Origin: Alcanivorax sp. 24
GTDB taxonomy: Bacteria > Pseudomonadota > Gammaproteobacteria > Pseudomonadales > Alcanivoracaceae
Assembly: GCF_004360225.1 (NCBI RefSeq)
Contig: NZ_SNUA01000018.1
Location: forward strand, 1-64,000
Length of the DNA stretch: 64,000 bases
Direction: 5' to 3'
A model generated the notes under the pieces. The model was given only the letters and a program-made list of their open reading frames with translations, did no database searches and was not told the origin of the DNA. Position 1 is the stretch's first letter; each line of letters begins with the position of its first letter. The position numbers were made by a program, and so were the translations under genes. Shown here in pieces: positions 16,023-25,169 of this stretch.

Positions 16023-16520
16023 GTGAGGCAGGGCGCGCTGCTGGAGGCGTACCAGCAACATAGAGAAGACCTGCTCGGTTTTTTAACCCGGCGCCTGCGC
16101 TGTCATTTCACCGCCGCGGATCTGCTCCAGGAACTGTATCTGCGTCTGGTTCAAGCGGAGAGCCAGGGGCCGGTCCTCAACAGGAGGGCTTATCTGTACC
16201 GGATGGCGGCCAATCTGGCCACCGATCACATCCGGGTGGAAAGCCGCCGCCGTGAGATCCTGGAACAGAACCATCAGCCCGAGGACCTTCTCGAGACCCG
16301 CGGACCCGAGCGTAATTGTATGGCCGACGAGACCTTGCGGCGTCTCCAGGACGCGCTGCAAGATTTGCCGGAACGTAGCCGGCACATTTTCTTTGCCAAC
16401 CGGTTCGAAGGCAAAACCCAGCAGCAGATCGCGAAAGAGTTGGGGGTTTCCACCACCACGGTGGAGAATCATATTCGCCGGGTGTTCGAACATCTGGCGA
16501 AAATTCGTGATCAACGCTGA
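16023..16520 (+). CDS. FecI-like ECF sigma factor
   Basis: A 165-aa extracytoplasmic-function sigma factor. Region 2 is at residues 5-75 (LLEAYQQHREDLLGFLTRRL ... YLYRMAANLATDHIR) and region 4 near the C-terminus (LQDLPERSRHIFFANRFEGKTQQQIAKELGVSTTTVENHIRRVFEHLAKIR). Such factors transcribe the cognate receptor operon when FecR relays ligand binding. The start is GTG at 16023, with GAGGG 6-10 bases upstream. The Fur-type box is immediately before it. FecR and receptor genes follow on the same strand. Confidence 0.94.
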   Translation: MRQGALLEAYQQHREDLLGFLTRRLRCHFTAADLLQELYLRLVQAESQGPVLNRRAYLYRMAANLATDHIRVESRRREILEQNHQPEDLLETRGPERNCMADETLRRLQDALQDLPERSRHIFFANRFEGKTQQQIAKELGVSTTTVENHIRRVFEHLAKIRDQR

Positions 16521-16639
16521 GCAAAAAGCCGAAAATCGAATGGAAAAGTTGGGCAGGCCGGGCACCGGCTCGTCCTACCGGATATAGGGCCGGACTTTCC
16601 GGTGTAACACCGGGCTTGCGAAAGATCCTGGACGGGTTA

Positions 16640-17587
16640 ATGACTTCGACGGACAACAATACAGACAGCGGGGTGATCGCGGAAACCGCCCGTCATTGGG
16701 TGATCCGAACCGCTTCGGGCTCGATGGATCAAAGTGAACAGGAGCGGCTTCACCGCTGGCTGGCCGCCGATCTCCGTCATCGCCGGGCCTTTGAACGTGA
16801 ACAGCAATTCTGGGAAGATCTGGCGGCGCTGGAGGCGGACATGCGCCCGGCACCAAAGGTGACGGCGTTGCCGGTTCGTCGACGCCGCTTTCTGTCTCTG
16901 GCCGCCGCCGCCAGTGTCGCGCTGGTGATGATGGTGCTGGCGTTGCGGCCGCAGGGTGACTTTCATACCGCGCCGGGCGAAATCCGGACCGTCGCCCTGG
17001 AAGACGGTTCTCGTATGATTCTGGACACTGACTCCGCCGTGGATGTGCATTATGACGCCGGGCGGAGGCGTATTGAGTTGCGACACGGCCGGGCCTGGTT
17101 TGAGGTGGTTCCCAATAAGCAGAGGCCGTTTCAGGTCTGGTCGCAAGGTGGTATGGCACAAGCGGTGGGGACGGCTTACCAGGTTGAGGACCGTGGCCGC
17201 TCGGCTTTGGTGACCGTGACTCACGGCGCGGTGTTGGTGCGCTCGCCGGAACAGGGTAGTGGCCACGGGGTAACCGTCCATGCCGGACAGGCCGTGGCCT
17301 ATGATCAAGGGCAGGCGCCGTCCGCGTCGTCGAACGCGGATGTCACCGCTGCTCTGTTATGGACCCGCGGCAGGCTGGAGCTGGATGATTTGCCGCTGGA
17401 CGAAGTGGTGGCGGTGATTCAACGTTATCACCCCGGCAAGGTGCTCTTGCTTGACGCTGACGCCGGCCGCCGCCGCGTATCGGCGATGCTGTCCGTGGCC
17501 GAACTCGATAAAGGTCTGGATGCCCTGGCGGAAAGCCAGGGGCTGACCCTTCGCCGGCTGACGCCTTATCTGACGCTCCTTTACTGA
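16640..17587 (+). CDS. FecR-family anti-sigma/sigma regulator
   Basis: A 315-aa inner-membrane protein from ATG 16640 (an in-frame TTG lies at 16616). A cytoplasmic N-terminal helical domain (ARHWVIRTASGSMDQSEQERLHRWLAADLRHRRAFE) binds the sigma factor. One membrane helix spans about residues 84-102 (FLSLAAAASVALVMMVLAL). The periplasmic FecR domain follows (GEIRTVALEDGSRMILDTDSAVDV, then RRIELRHGRAWFEVV), ending in an STN-like segment that contacts the receptor signalling domain. It transmits the haem or siderophore-bound state from the receptor to the sigma factor. Confidence 0.94.
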   Translation: MTSTDNNTDSGVIAETARHWVIRTASGSMDQSEQERLHRWLAADLRHRRAFEREQQFWEDLAALEADMRPAPKVTALPVRRRRFLSLAAAASVALVMMVLALRPQGDFHTAPGEIRTVALEDGSRMILDTDSAVDVHYDAGRRRIELRHGRAWFEVVPNKQRPFQVWSQGGMAQAVGTAYQVEDRGRSALVTVTHGAVLVRSPEQGSGHGVTVHAGQAVAYDQGQAPSASSNADVTAALLWTRGRLELDDLPLDEVVAVIQRYHPGKVLLLDADAGRRRVSAMLSVAELDKGLDALAESQGLTLRRLTPYLTLLY

Positions 17588-17763
17588 TTTGCCTTGAAAT
17601 CGCGTGTGGACATTGATGTCCGCACCGGGCGATGACCGCGTGTGCTCTCTTTGTCTGGCAAGAAAATAAAAAAATACGATTGGGAATGAAACTCATTTGC
17701 TCGTCCTAGTTGTCAGTAGCGTGTTTGATCGCGCGGCACAGATAACAGGACGGAGTAAGCAGA

Positions 17764-20331
17764 GTGTCAGGCTCGAAGTTTTCCGCTTTTACCCATCGCC
17801 GTTATAACACGGTGTGCTGGATTCTATCGGTGGCCCTGACGGGCCCAGTGACGGTGGTCAGAGCCGAGGAGGGGCGTGTCCAAGTAGTGGCGGCGGAAGC
17901 GCGGCTGACATTCGATATTCCGGCCCAGAGCCTGGAGTCGGCGTTGAAGTTGTTTACCCGTCAATCCGGTGGGCAGTTGATCTACGGTGCGCTGGATCTG
18001 TCTCCATACCATGCGCCGGCCGTGCAGGGGAGTATGACCTACGGTGACGCTCTGTCCCGTTTGCTCTCCGCTTCGGAAATAGAATTCCGTCTGCGGGACG
18101 GTAACGTGGCGGTGCTTCGCGAGCGCCGGGATCAGTCCGCCGAGGAGGTCAATACCCTGCAGCGGGTGGATGTGGTGGGCACCTTCGACGAGGAGCGGGA
18201 ACACATCTATCAGACGCCGGGTGCCGCCGGTGTGGTGACCCGGGAACAGATCGACCGTCTGCCGCCGCGCAACACCTCGGACGTGGTGGAAAATGTCTCC
18301 GGCGTGTTCACCTCGCAAAGCCGCCAGAACCCGGGCGTGTCGGTGAACGTGCGTGGCATGCAGGATTTCGGCCGGGTCACGGTGATGGTGGACGGTGCCC
18401 GCCAGAACTTCCAGAAAAGTGGCCACGGTTCCAACGGCCTGGTCTACGTGGACCCGGAGTTGCTGTCCGGCGTGGACGTATTCAAGGGGCCGGTGTCCAC
18501 CGCCGGTGGCGCCGGCAGCATCGCCGGCACGGTGAACTTCAAAACGCTGGACGCGGACGATCTGCTGGAGAACGGTGAGCGCGCCGGCGGGCGCCTGAAT
18601 CTTAACAGCGGCGACAACGGCTACCATTTCGCCGGCAGCCTGGCCGCCGCCTTTCGTCCCTCCGACAATTTCGATATGACCGCCGCCATCAGCCGCAAGA
18701 ACCTGGGCGACTACGAACGCGGCCGCCGCGGGCTTCCGGATGACACACCGGATTACTTGCACGGCGTCAGTCAGTTCACCGGTCAGGAGCAGTGGTCCGG
18801 CCTGTTCAAGACGCGCTGGCGGTTCGCGCCGGATCAGTCCCTGGAGCTGAGCTATGTGGGCATGCGCGCGGACTACAGCGAGAGCTATCAGGACACCAGC
18901 TTGCAGGACCAGCAGCGCGGCGAAAACGAGGCGCACACCGATACGCTCAGCGCTCATTACCATCACGGCGGCGGTGATAACCTGCTGCTTGATCTGGATG
19001 CCAGCCTTTACTACACCCTGACCCGGGTGAACGAGGCCCGACGCGGGTCCAATTTCTACGACGATTTCGCGGTGGAGTACGAGACCAATACCGTGGGTGG
19101 CACGCTCGCCAACCGGTCGGTGTTTCCGTTCTCCGGGTTTGATCTGGCGTTGGATTACGGCACCGAGTTCTACTACGACTGGACCGATCCCCAGGCCCAG
19201 TCCCGATCCAACGACTCGCAAAGCTCCACGGAATGGTTTACCGGCGCCACCCCGGAAGGGGAGCGCTGGGTCACCAGTGCCTTCACCGAGGCGACCTTTC
19301 AGCATCAGGACTGGCTGAAGCTGATCGCCGGCCTGCGCTATGACTGGTATCAGATCGAGGGTAATGGGCGCGTTTTCAACGGTCTCATTCCCAATCCGGA
19401 AGGCGTGCGCCCCAGCTATACGCGCATCTACACCAATTTCGACGTGGAGCGTCACGCCGGCGACTTCGCGCCCAAACTGACCCTGTCCCTGTCGCCGTAC
19501 CGCTGGCTGGAAGTCTATGGCTCCTATGGCCAAGGGTTGCGCCCGCCGGCGATTACCGAATCCCTGCTGTCCGGCGCCCATGTGGGCAACATGTTCTATT
19601 ACTACCCCAATCCCGGGCTGGAGGAAGAGCGCTCGCGCAACTGGGAAGTGGGCGCCAACCTGAAATGGGACGGCCTGCTGGCCCGCGGCGATACCCTGCG
19701 CACCAAGATCGCCTGGTTCGATTCCACGGTGGAAAACTACATGGTGCAGGGCGCCATCATGACACCGGTGGACGAGGCCCAGCCGGTGGGGTTCAGCGGC
19801 TTCGCCTTCGTCAACCTGGACGATGACGTGCGCTTCCGGGGCCTGGAGGTGGAAGCCGACTACGACGCCGGCTGGGTATTCGGTGGCGTCTCCTACACCC
19901 GCATGCTGATCGACATGGGCGAGGGCGGCTACGACCCCTTTCCCCTGGGCAGCGTCTATGGCTATCCGGACACGGTGTTCGGCGAACCCGGTGGCTACAA
20001 CGGCGGCGCCGTCTGGTATGTGCTGCCGCCCCGGCAGCGCGTACTCGCGAACCTGGGCTTCCGGCTGTTCGACCGCAAGCTGACCCTGGGATCGAGATTT
20101 CGCTACGAACGCACCTCCAAAACACCGCCCATCGGTGGCTGGGTGTCCGGCAGTGCGGTGGACTCCTGGCGCACCTGGGATCTGTGGAGCAGCTACGAGC
20201 TGACCGACAACGCCACCCTGCGGCTGTCGGTGAATAACCTGCGCGACACCTACTACACCGAGATGAACGGCGGCAGCTACCAGGTCGGTACCGGCCGCAC
20301 CGTGATCGGCGGTATTTCCCTTCGATTCTGA
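17764..20331 (+). CDS. HasR-like TonB-dependent haem/haemophore-type receptor with signalling domain
   Basis: An 855-aa outer-membrane transducer, start GTG with GGAG upstream. In order: signal peptide (about 1-34), secretin/TonB N-terminal signalling domain (about 46-118, LTFDIPAQSLESALKLFTRQSGGQLIY), TonB box region (RVDVVGTF, about 136-143), plug (to about 265) and barrel. In the barrel, LRPPAITES and NPGLEEERSRNWEVG sit where haem receptors carry FRAP and NPNL boxes. It ends TVIGGISLRF. With FecI and FecR it forms a Has/Fec-type surface-signalling system. No HasA haemophore or haem ABC transporter is in the window. The exact ligand (haem, haemoglobin, haemophore) is inference. Confidence 0.93.
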   Translation: MSGSKFSAFTHRRYNTVCWILSVALTGPVTVVRAEEGRVQVVAAEARLTFDIPAQSLESALKLFTRQSGGQLIYGALDLSPYHAPAVQGSMTYGDALSRLLSASEIEFRLRDGNVAVLRERRDQSAEEVNTLQRVDVVGTFDEEREHIYQTPGAAGVVTREQIDRLPPRNTSDVVENVSGVFTSQSRQNPGVSVNVRGMQDFGRVTVMVDGARQNFQKSGHGSNGLVYVDPELLSGVDVFKGPVSTAGGAGSIAGTVNFKTLDADDLLENGERAGGRLNLNSGDNGYHFAGSLAAAFRPSDNFDMTAAISRKNLGDYERGRRGLPDDTPDYLHGVSQFTGQEQWSGLFKTRWRFAPDQSLELSYVGMRADYSESYQDTSLQDQQRGENEAHTDTLSAHYHHGGGDNLLLDLDASLYYTLTRVNEARRGSNFYDDFAVEYETNTVGGTLANRSVFPFSGFDLALDYGTEFYYDWTDPQAQSRSNDSQSSTEWFTGATPEGERWVTSAFTEATFQHQDWLKLIAGLRYDWYQIEGNGRVFNGLIPNPEGVRPSYTRIYTNFDVERHAGDFAPKLTLSLSPYRWLEVYGSYGQGLRPPAITESLLSGAHVGNMFYYYPNPGLEEERSRNWEVGANLKWDGLLARGDTLRTKIAWFDSTVENYMVQGAIMTPVDEAQPVGFSGFAFVNLDDDVRFRGLEVEADYDAGWVFGGVSYTRMLIDMGEGGYDPFPLGSVYGYPDTVFGEPGGYNGGAVWYVLPPRQRVLANLGFRLFDRKLTLGSRFRYERTSKTPPIGGWVSGSAVDSWRTWDLWSSYELTDNATLRLSVNNLRDTYYTEMNGGSYQVGTGRTVIGGISLRF

Positions 20332-20356
20332 ACCGATTCCGCAAGAGGACAGAACC

Positions 20357-22174
20357 ATGAAAGCAAGATGGCAAACCCCCGCGGCGCTGGCACTGTGCGG
20401 CGTCGTGTCCCTGACCCAGGCCGCCGACGGCGATTTCACGCCGAACGTGATTGTCGATTTCACCGGGGCCGCCGGCGAATTTCGCGGTAAGCGCCCGGAG
20501 GCGCCGCCGCTGCTGGGCGCGGATGGCCGACTCTATGGCGTCACCTTCGATAGCGGCGAGCCGGGTGCTGGTGACTATTCCGTTATCACTCAAGGGGTGT
20601 ATTACAGCCTCGATCCGGATGCCGAGTCACCGGACTACCAATACCAGTTATTGGGTTCCGCCATCGGTTCGCCCTTGAGCACCCTGGTGGCGCGTAGTTC
20701 CGGCGGTTTCCTGGTAGGCAGTTCCCGCGCCGAGGATGTGGATGGCATTTCTTCCGACGGTCAGGCCGGCTGGAATGGCATTGGTGCCCTGGCGGAACTC
20801 AATGGTGAACTGCCGCTGCAGGCGGAACGCATCGTCGTGCCGGCCGGCTTCGAGGACGCGGACGCCGCTGATATGAAGGCGCGTGGCCAGATGGCGGTGG
20901 ACGGTGACGACAATGTCTATTTCTCAAGCGGCGGCCATCTTTGGCGGCTCGGCGCGGATAATACCCTGGGCGTGCTGGCCGAACTACAGGATGAACGTTT
21001 CTTCGTGGAAAAGATTGGCAATCAGAATTTTCACCGGTTCGGCCAACGGGTGGTGGCGCTGGTGTGGAGCGAGGCGGATCAGGCCTTGTACGGCGTGACC
21101 AGCGGCGGCAGTGGCGCGAACGCCGGCGGCGATCCTGGTGAGGTGGAGGCGGGCGATCCGTCGGGCACCGTATTCCGCATCGACGCGGATCAGCTGAGCG
21201 GCGGTGACACCACCGAGCCCGTTTTGCTCTACACCCTGTCGGATTCGTTGCACGGCAATCCGTCGGTCAGCGACGCGGGCTTCACCGGCCTGGTGGAAGA
21301 CGGTGCCTGGCTGTACGGCGTCACCACCGAAATCGCCTGGCGAATCAGGAAGGACGATCCCGCCAGTTTCACGGTGCTGCACCGGTTCCAGGATGAGGGG
21401 GGCGCGGCGCCCCGGGGCGCTTTGGCCCGGGCCGCCGACGGCAACATTTACGGCACCACCGAATTCGATTACAGCCAGGACGATGGTCGGGGTGGCGCCG
21501 GCGGGCCCGGCACCCTGTATCGCATCGTTACCGGTGAAGCGGCGGATCGCGCCGATGACACTCTGGAATTCCTGCATACCTTCGACGCCGCCACCGAGGG
21601 CAGCGCGCCCATGGGCCTGTCCGCCGGCGATATCCGCGCCGATGGTGACGGCGGTCAGATGCAACGCCTGTTCGGCGTGACCCAGGGCGACGCGGCCAAT
21701 GGCGAAGGCGGCATCTTCAGCGTGGACGTCCCTCTGCAAGCGCCGGCCATCACGGACTTCTCGGTAACCCCGGCCACCGTCACCGTGGGCGATGACCAGG
21801 CGCCGATGCTGTCCTGGAGCACCACCGGCCTGTACGGAGACAGCGCCTGTGTGATCGATGCCGGCGATTCCGCCGACTACGCCGCGCTCGCCGACGAGAG
21901 CCGCGCCGCCAGCGGCGGCCTTGAACTGGTCCCGCCCGGTCAGTATGGCACCGTCACCTTTACCTTGACGTGCACCGCCGTCGACGGCGAGACCACCGTG
22001 GACGACACCGCGACCCTGACCGTGGCCCGCGCTGAAGACGGTGCCGGAGAGGGCGACGGTGATGATAGCAGCGGCGGTGGTTCGTCCGGCGGTGGTGGTG
22101 GCGCGGGCGCCTTGCTGCTGGGCCTGCTGGCATCGGCGGGCCTGATGCGCCGCCGCCGGGCCAGCCAACGCTGA
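20357..22174 (+). CDS. Secreted GloVer-repeat protein with GlyGly-CTERM-like tail (1)
   Basis: 605 aa: a signal peptide (ALALCGVVSLTQA), then repeats built on G-x-L-x-x-x-x-D-G-x-[IL]-Y-G-[VT]-T (LLGADGRLYGVTFD, LARAADGNIYGTTEF), the GloVer tandem repeat that should form a propeller-like fold. An Ig-like domain with two cysteines follows (about 470-560). The end is GGSSGGGGGAGALLLGLLASAGLMRRRR, a glycine-rich stretch, membrane helix and arginines as in GlyGly-CTERM proteins cleaved by rhombosortase. It begins 25 bp after the receptor stop with GAGGAC upstream, so it is in the receptor operon. Function unknown; a surface ligand-binding role is inferred from context. Confidence 0.88.
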   Translation: MKARWQTPAALALCGVVSLTQAADGDFTPNVIVDFTGAAGEFRGKRPEAPPLLGADGRLYGVTFDSGEPGAGDYSVITQGVYYSLDPDAESPDYQYQLLGSAIGSPLSTLVARSSGGFLVGSSRAEDVDGISSDGQAGWNGIGALAELNGELPLQAERIVVPAGFEDADAADMKARGQMAVDGDDNVYFSSGGHLWRLGADNTLGVLAELQDERFFVEKIGNQNFHRFGQRVVALVWSEADQALYGVTSGGSGANAGGDPGEVEAGDPSGTVFRIDADQLSGGDTTEPVLLYTLSDSLHGNPSVSDAGFTGLVEDGAWLYGVTTEIAWRIRKDDPASFTVLHRFQDEGGAAPRGALARAADGNIYGTTEFDYSQDDGRGGAGGPGTLYRIVTGEAADRADDTLEFLHTFDAATEGSAPMGLSAGDIRADGDGGQMQRLFGVTQGDAANGEGGIFSVDVPLQAPAITDFSVTPATVTVGDDQAPMLSWSTTGLYGDSACVIDAGDSADYAALADESRAASGGLELVPPGQYGTVTFTLTCTAVDGETTVDDTATLTVARAEDGAGEGDGDDSSGGGSSGGGGGAGALLLGLLASAGLMRRRRASQR

Positions 22175-22192
22175 ATCCCTTGTTGATTTATC

Positions 22193-22214
22193 GGACCGGG
22201 CCCATGCCCGGTCC
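22193..22214 (+). terminator. Hairpin between the two GloVer genes (attenuator-like)
   Basis: GGACCGGGC (22193-22201), loop CCAT, GCCCGGTCC (22206-22214), then CTGTTTGTCTTT. The stem is strong but the T tract is interrupted. It may reduce transcription into the second GloVer gene, whose ribosome site follows directly. Confidence 0.55.
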
Positions 22215-22238
22215 CTGTTTGTCTTTCAGGAAACGTCT

Positions 22239-24419
22239 ATGAACGTGCTTCGATTGCTGCCGGCCCTGACGTCCGGTCTGTTGCTGGCCGCGCCCGCTGG
22301 CGCGGCGGAGGATGTCACCTTCACCACCATTACGTCCCTGCATTATTTCGCCGATGCCAACGGTGAAGGGACGGAAGATCAACCCAAGGGCTGGCCGCCG
22401 GCGCAAACACCGCTGGCCCCGCCGTTGTTCAGTCTCACCGAGAACAGTCAGTATTTGCTGCTGCCGGTGGAGCGCGCGCGGGCTGATTCATATGGCGCTC
22501 TGCTTCGCTCGCCGGCGGTCGCTTCTCACTATCAGGTGGAGGGCCCGAAAACGGAGATGGGCATCGAACCGGAAACGATGACCGTGCAACGGGCCGATGG
22601 CTCCACTTTCCAGGCGAGCTCCGATTACCGCCTGCTGGGCAATTATGTTCAGCGCAACAATGGCGATGTGATTGGTATTGTGGTTCCGCCGATGGGCCGC
22701 TTCCAATACGCTTCGCCGCCCAACCCCAATAGCGCGGCTTTCAGCACTGAACTGTTTACCGATGGTGCGTTGCAGGGAGGGGCGCTGTACCGACTGGACA
22801 GCGATGGAAACTACGCGACGCTGCTGGAAGCCAGTATCGGCGTATTGCACGCGCCGGTGGGCTATCTGCTGCACGATCCCGATTCCGATGTGGTCTATGG
22901 CATCGACGAAGGTCCGCAGGGCAACGGACGCCTCTTCCGGCTGTGGCCCGACAACCGGGTCGATATTCTTTACACCTTCGCCAACCAGACTGGCCGGGAT
23001 CAGTTGCCCAACGGGGTGATCCTCGGCGAGGACGGGATGCTATATGGCCTGTTGGGGTACGACCGGGGCATGCCGTACCGGCCTGGTACCCTGACTGATC
23101 CGCAGACCGAGGTGGGCGCGGTGTACCGGCTGGACCCGGCCGATCCCGATGGCGGCATCGACATCCTGCACACCTTTACCCTGACGGAGGGCGAGATCAA
23201 TGTCGCCAATCCGGGCCGTCGCCGCTGGTTACAGGGCTCCACAGGCTACCATTCCGATCAACAGGGCGATGAGCAGCTTTCCACGGTACCGGTGCTGTCT
23301 CATCTGGTGGCCGGGCCGGACGGTTGGCTCTATGGGGGCACCGCTGTTGGAGAATGCCAGGTCTGGGTGGAAAACAGCTTCTGGGGCGACGACCGTGCCC
23401 AGTCCGCCCCCCTGTGTGGCTGGAACATCAGCCTCACCAACAGCCTGAGGTACTACGTGTTCCGACGGCAGAGCGGTACCACACCCTATATCTACAACAG
23501 TAATGGCTATCCAGACTATCCGAATGGCGTCACCGAATGGCCCTATGGTATTCAGCATCCTTTCTATGATGGACCGCGTCCCTACGGTGCTCTCTACCGG
23601 GTCAACAAGGACACTGGCGAATTCCAGTTGCTGCACGAATTCGACTACGACGACGGCGCTTCACCACGCGGGCCCATGGCATTGGGGCCGGACGGCAATA
23701 TCTACGGCACCACGCTGACCGGCGGGACGCTGCGCGAGTTCGAGAAAACCAACGGCCAGGTTCACAAGTCCCGCAACGGCATCCTGTACCGCATCGATCC
23801 CACCGCCATCCAGGTGGACGATGACGGCAAGGTCACCGCCGACGGCTTCGAGCTGCTGCGCGACTTCACCTACAACCAGGAAGGCAACACCCCCATCGGC
23901 GTGGTGCGGGGCACGGATGACCGACTGTACGGCGCCTCGCTGTACGGCGGCCAGGAATTCGTGCGCGGCGCCAGCAACACCACCGCGCCGTACGACGACT
24001 ACGGCACCCTGTTCGTGGTGGATACCTCCGGCACCGCCATCGAGGGCTCGGTGGTGCTTACCGCCACGCCGCCGGTGATCCAACTGGGCGAAACCAGCGA
24101 ACTGACCTGGACTGGCAACGGCGTGGAGAACTGCCAGGCCAGCTCCGGGCTGGACGCCTGGAATGGAACCCTGGCGCCGTCCGGCAGCATCGACGTTTCT
24201 CCGGCGGCGGGCAACTACTACCTGTCCATCGCCTGCGAGGACCAGAACACTGGCCGTTCGGTGTCCGATACCAGCGTGCTGCGGGTGGACATGGAATCGG
24301 AAACCGAAGATGGCAACAGCGTCAGCTATGGTAACGGCGGGGGCAGCCTGGGAGTCGGGGGGTTGGTGATGCTATTGGGCGTTGCCTTGCTGCGCCGCCG
24401 CATTCGACGAACGGGCTAA
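22239..24419 (+). CDS. Secreted GloVer-repeat protein with GlyGly-CTERM-like tail (2)
   Basis: A 726-aa paralogue of the preceding protein. Signal peptide (LLPALTSGLLLAAPAGA), GloVer-type repeats (GVILGEDGMLYGLLG, LVAGPDGWLYGGTA, MALGPDGNIYGTTLTGG, VVRGTDDRLYGASLYGG, each followed by a LYRID-like strand), then an Ig-like domain (about 605-690) with paired cysteines. The tail GNGGGSLGVGGLVMLLGVALLRRRIRR has the glycine-helix-arginine architecture. Its TAA stop shares its last base with the first base of MITE copy 2. Length and insertions differ from protein 1, so the pair diverged long ago. Function unknown. Confidence 0.88.
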   Translation: MNVLRLLPALTSGLLLAAPAGAAEDVTFTTITSLHYFADANGEGTEDQPKGWPPAQTPLAPPLFSLTENSQYLLLPVERARADSYGALLRSPAVASHYQVEGPKTEMGIEPETMTVQRADGSTFQASSDYRLLGNYVQRNNGDVIGIVVPPMGRFQYASPPNPNSAAFSTELFTDGALQGGALYRLDSDGNYATLLEASIGVLHAPVGYLLHDPDSDVVYGIDEGPQGNGRLFRLWPDNRVDILYTFANQTGRDQLPNGVILGEDGMLYGLLGYDRGMPYRPGTLTDPQTEVGAVYRLDPADPDGGIDILHTFTLTEGEINVANPGRRRWLQGSTGYHSDQQGDEQLSTVPVLSHLVAGPDGWLYGGTAVGECQVWVENSFWGDDRAQSAPLCGWNISLTNSLRYYVFRRQSGTTPYIYNSNGYPDYPNGVTEWPYGIQHPFYDGPRPYGALYRVNKDTGEFQLLHEFDYDDGASPRGPMALGPDGNIYGTTLTGGTLREFEKTNGQVHKSRNGILYRIDPTAIQVDDDGKVTADGFELLRDFTYNQEGNTPIGVVRGTDDRLYGASLYGGQEFVRGASNTTAPYDDYGTLFVVDTSGTAIEGSVVLTATPPVIQLGETSELTWTGNGVENCQASSGLDAWNGTLAPSGSIDVSPAAGNYYLSIACEDQNTGRSVSDTSVLRVDMESETEDGNSVSYGNGGGSLGVGGLVMLLGVALLRRRIRRTG

Positions 24420-24717
24420 GAGCCTGTTCACGATCTTTACGCCGCCGCGCCGGAGTTCCCTTCTCTCCTGGTGGAAAGTGTCGTCAGGTCGTGATTTCGA
24501 TTGTGCTATGTAGTCCGTCTACATGAACAAGCGTAATCGCGGCCTGGCGGAAAAATACCCGGAGGGCACAGGGGGGGCGGCCCTTCGGGTTGCGCTGGAA
24601 AAGCCGCCAGACGACGCCCCGGCCTTTGCCTTTGGCCCCAAAAGCCTGCAGTCCGTGACGCCCTCTGGCGGCTTTTCCAGCAGCAACGCGGTGGCGTAAA
24701 GATCGTGAACAGGTTCT
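24419..24717. mobile_element. MITE-like element, copy 2 (full length)
   Basis: 299 bp with 25-bp inverted ends (AGAGCCTGTTCACGATCTTT... against AGAACCTGTTCACGATCTTT... on the other strand), one mismatch. It includes an inner perfect 15-bp inverted repeat, GGAAAAGCCGCCAGA (24597-24611) and its complement (24664-24678), within the segment missing from copy 1. It has no transposase. It forms the 3' edge of the second GloVer gene on one side and the 3' end of azlD on the other. Confidence 0.9.
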
Positions 24718-25169
24718 AAGGCCAGTGGCGGTTCCGGGATCGCCGGTGCCGCCGCTTCGAGGGCGCGCGGATATTGATCGCCGGTTGCGGTTGTCTCGAC
24801 CGGGAAAGCCAGGCCGGGGACGATGTATTGCACCAACAGCATATGGAAGGCGGTACCACCAAGAATGGAAAGCAATACATTGCGCTTGATAAGGTGCAGT
24901 AACACGACCACCAGCGATGACAGCAACAGAGGCAGGCCGTTGTTGTTCCAGACTAATATCGCGCCATGATCAGTGTGGGCGAACAGGCGCAGGTCGCGTA
25001 ACGAATAGACCACCAGAATGGTCATGATGGCAGCGGGCAGATAGCGCCCCAGGTGTTCCAGCAACGGCTGATCACGGTGACGCGACAGCGCGACGAACGG
25101 CAGAGCGCGGGAAGCCAGTGACGCCAGAGCCGCCACGGCAATCCCTGCGAAAATACCTTCCGGGCTCAT
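24519..25169 (-). CDS. azlD: AzlD-like branched-chain amino acid export subunit with element-derived tail
   Basis: The first ~105 residues (from MSPEGIFAGIAVAALASL) are a normal four-helix AzlD protein, partner of AzlC in branched-chain amino acid export. The frame then runs on for about 110 residues, the last ~66 of which (from about 24717 downward) are encoded by MITE copy 2 (LLEKPPEGVTDCRLLGPKAK ... [12 protein letters not shown]). AzlD proteins are usually near 105-110 aa, so the native stop appears lost or displaced by the insertion. The start overlaps the azlC stop by 4 bp. The tail is hydrophilic and probably not functional. Confidence 0.8.
   Translation of the reverse strand: MSPEGIFAGIAVAALASLASRALPFVALSRHRDQPLLEHLGRYLPAAIMTILVVYSLRDLRLFAHTDHGAILVWNNNGLPLLLSSLVVVLLHLIKRNVLLSILGGTAFHMLLVQYIVPGLAFPVETTATGDQYPRALEAAAPAIPEPPLALEPVHDLYATALLLEKPPEGVTDCRLLGPKAKAGASSGGFSSATRRAAPPVPSGYFSARPRLRLFM

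Noticed and set aside
17824-20463. 879-codon minus-strand frame opposite the HasR-like receptor
   Set aside because: Antisense shadow of a receptor with clear domains; low-complexity Gly/Ala/His/Val composition.
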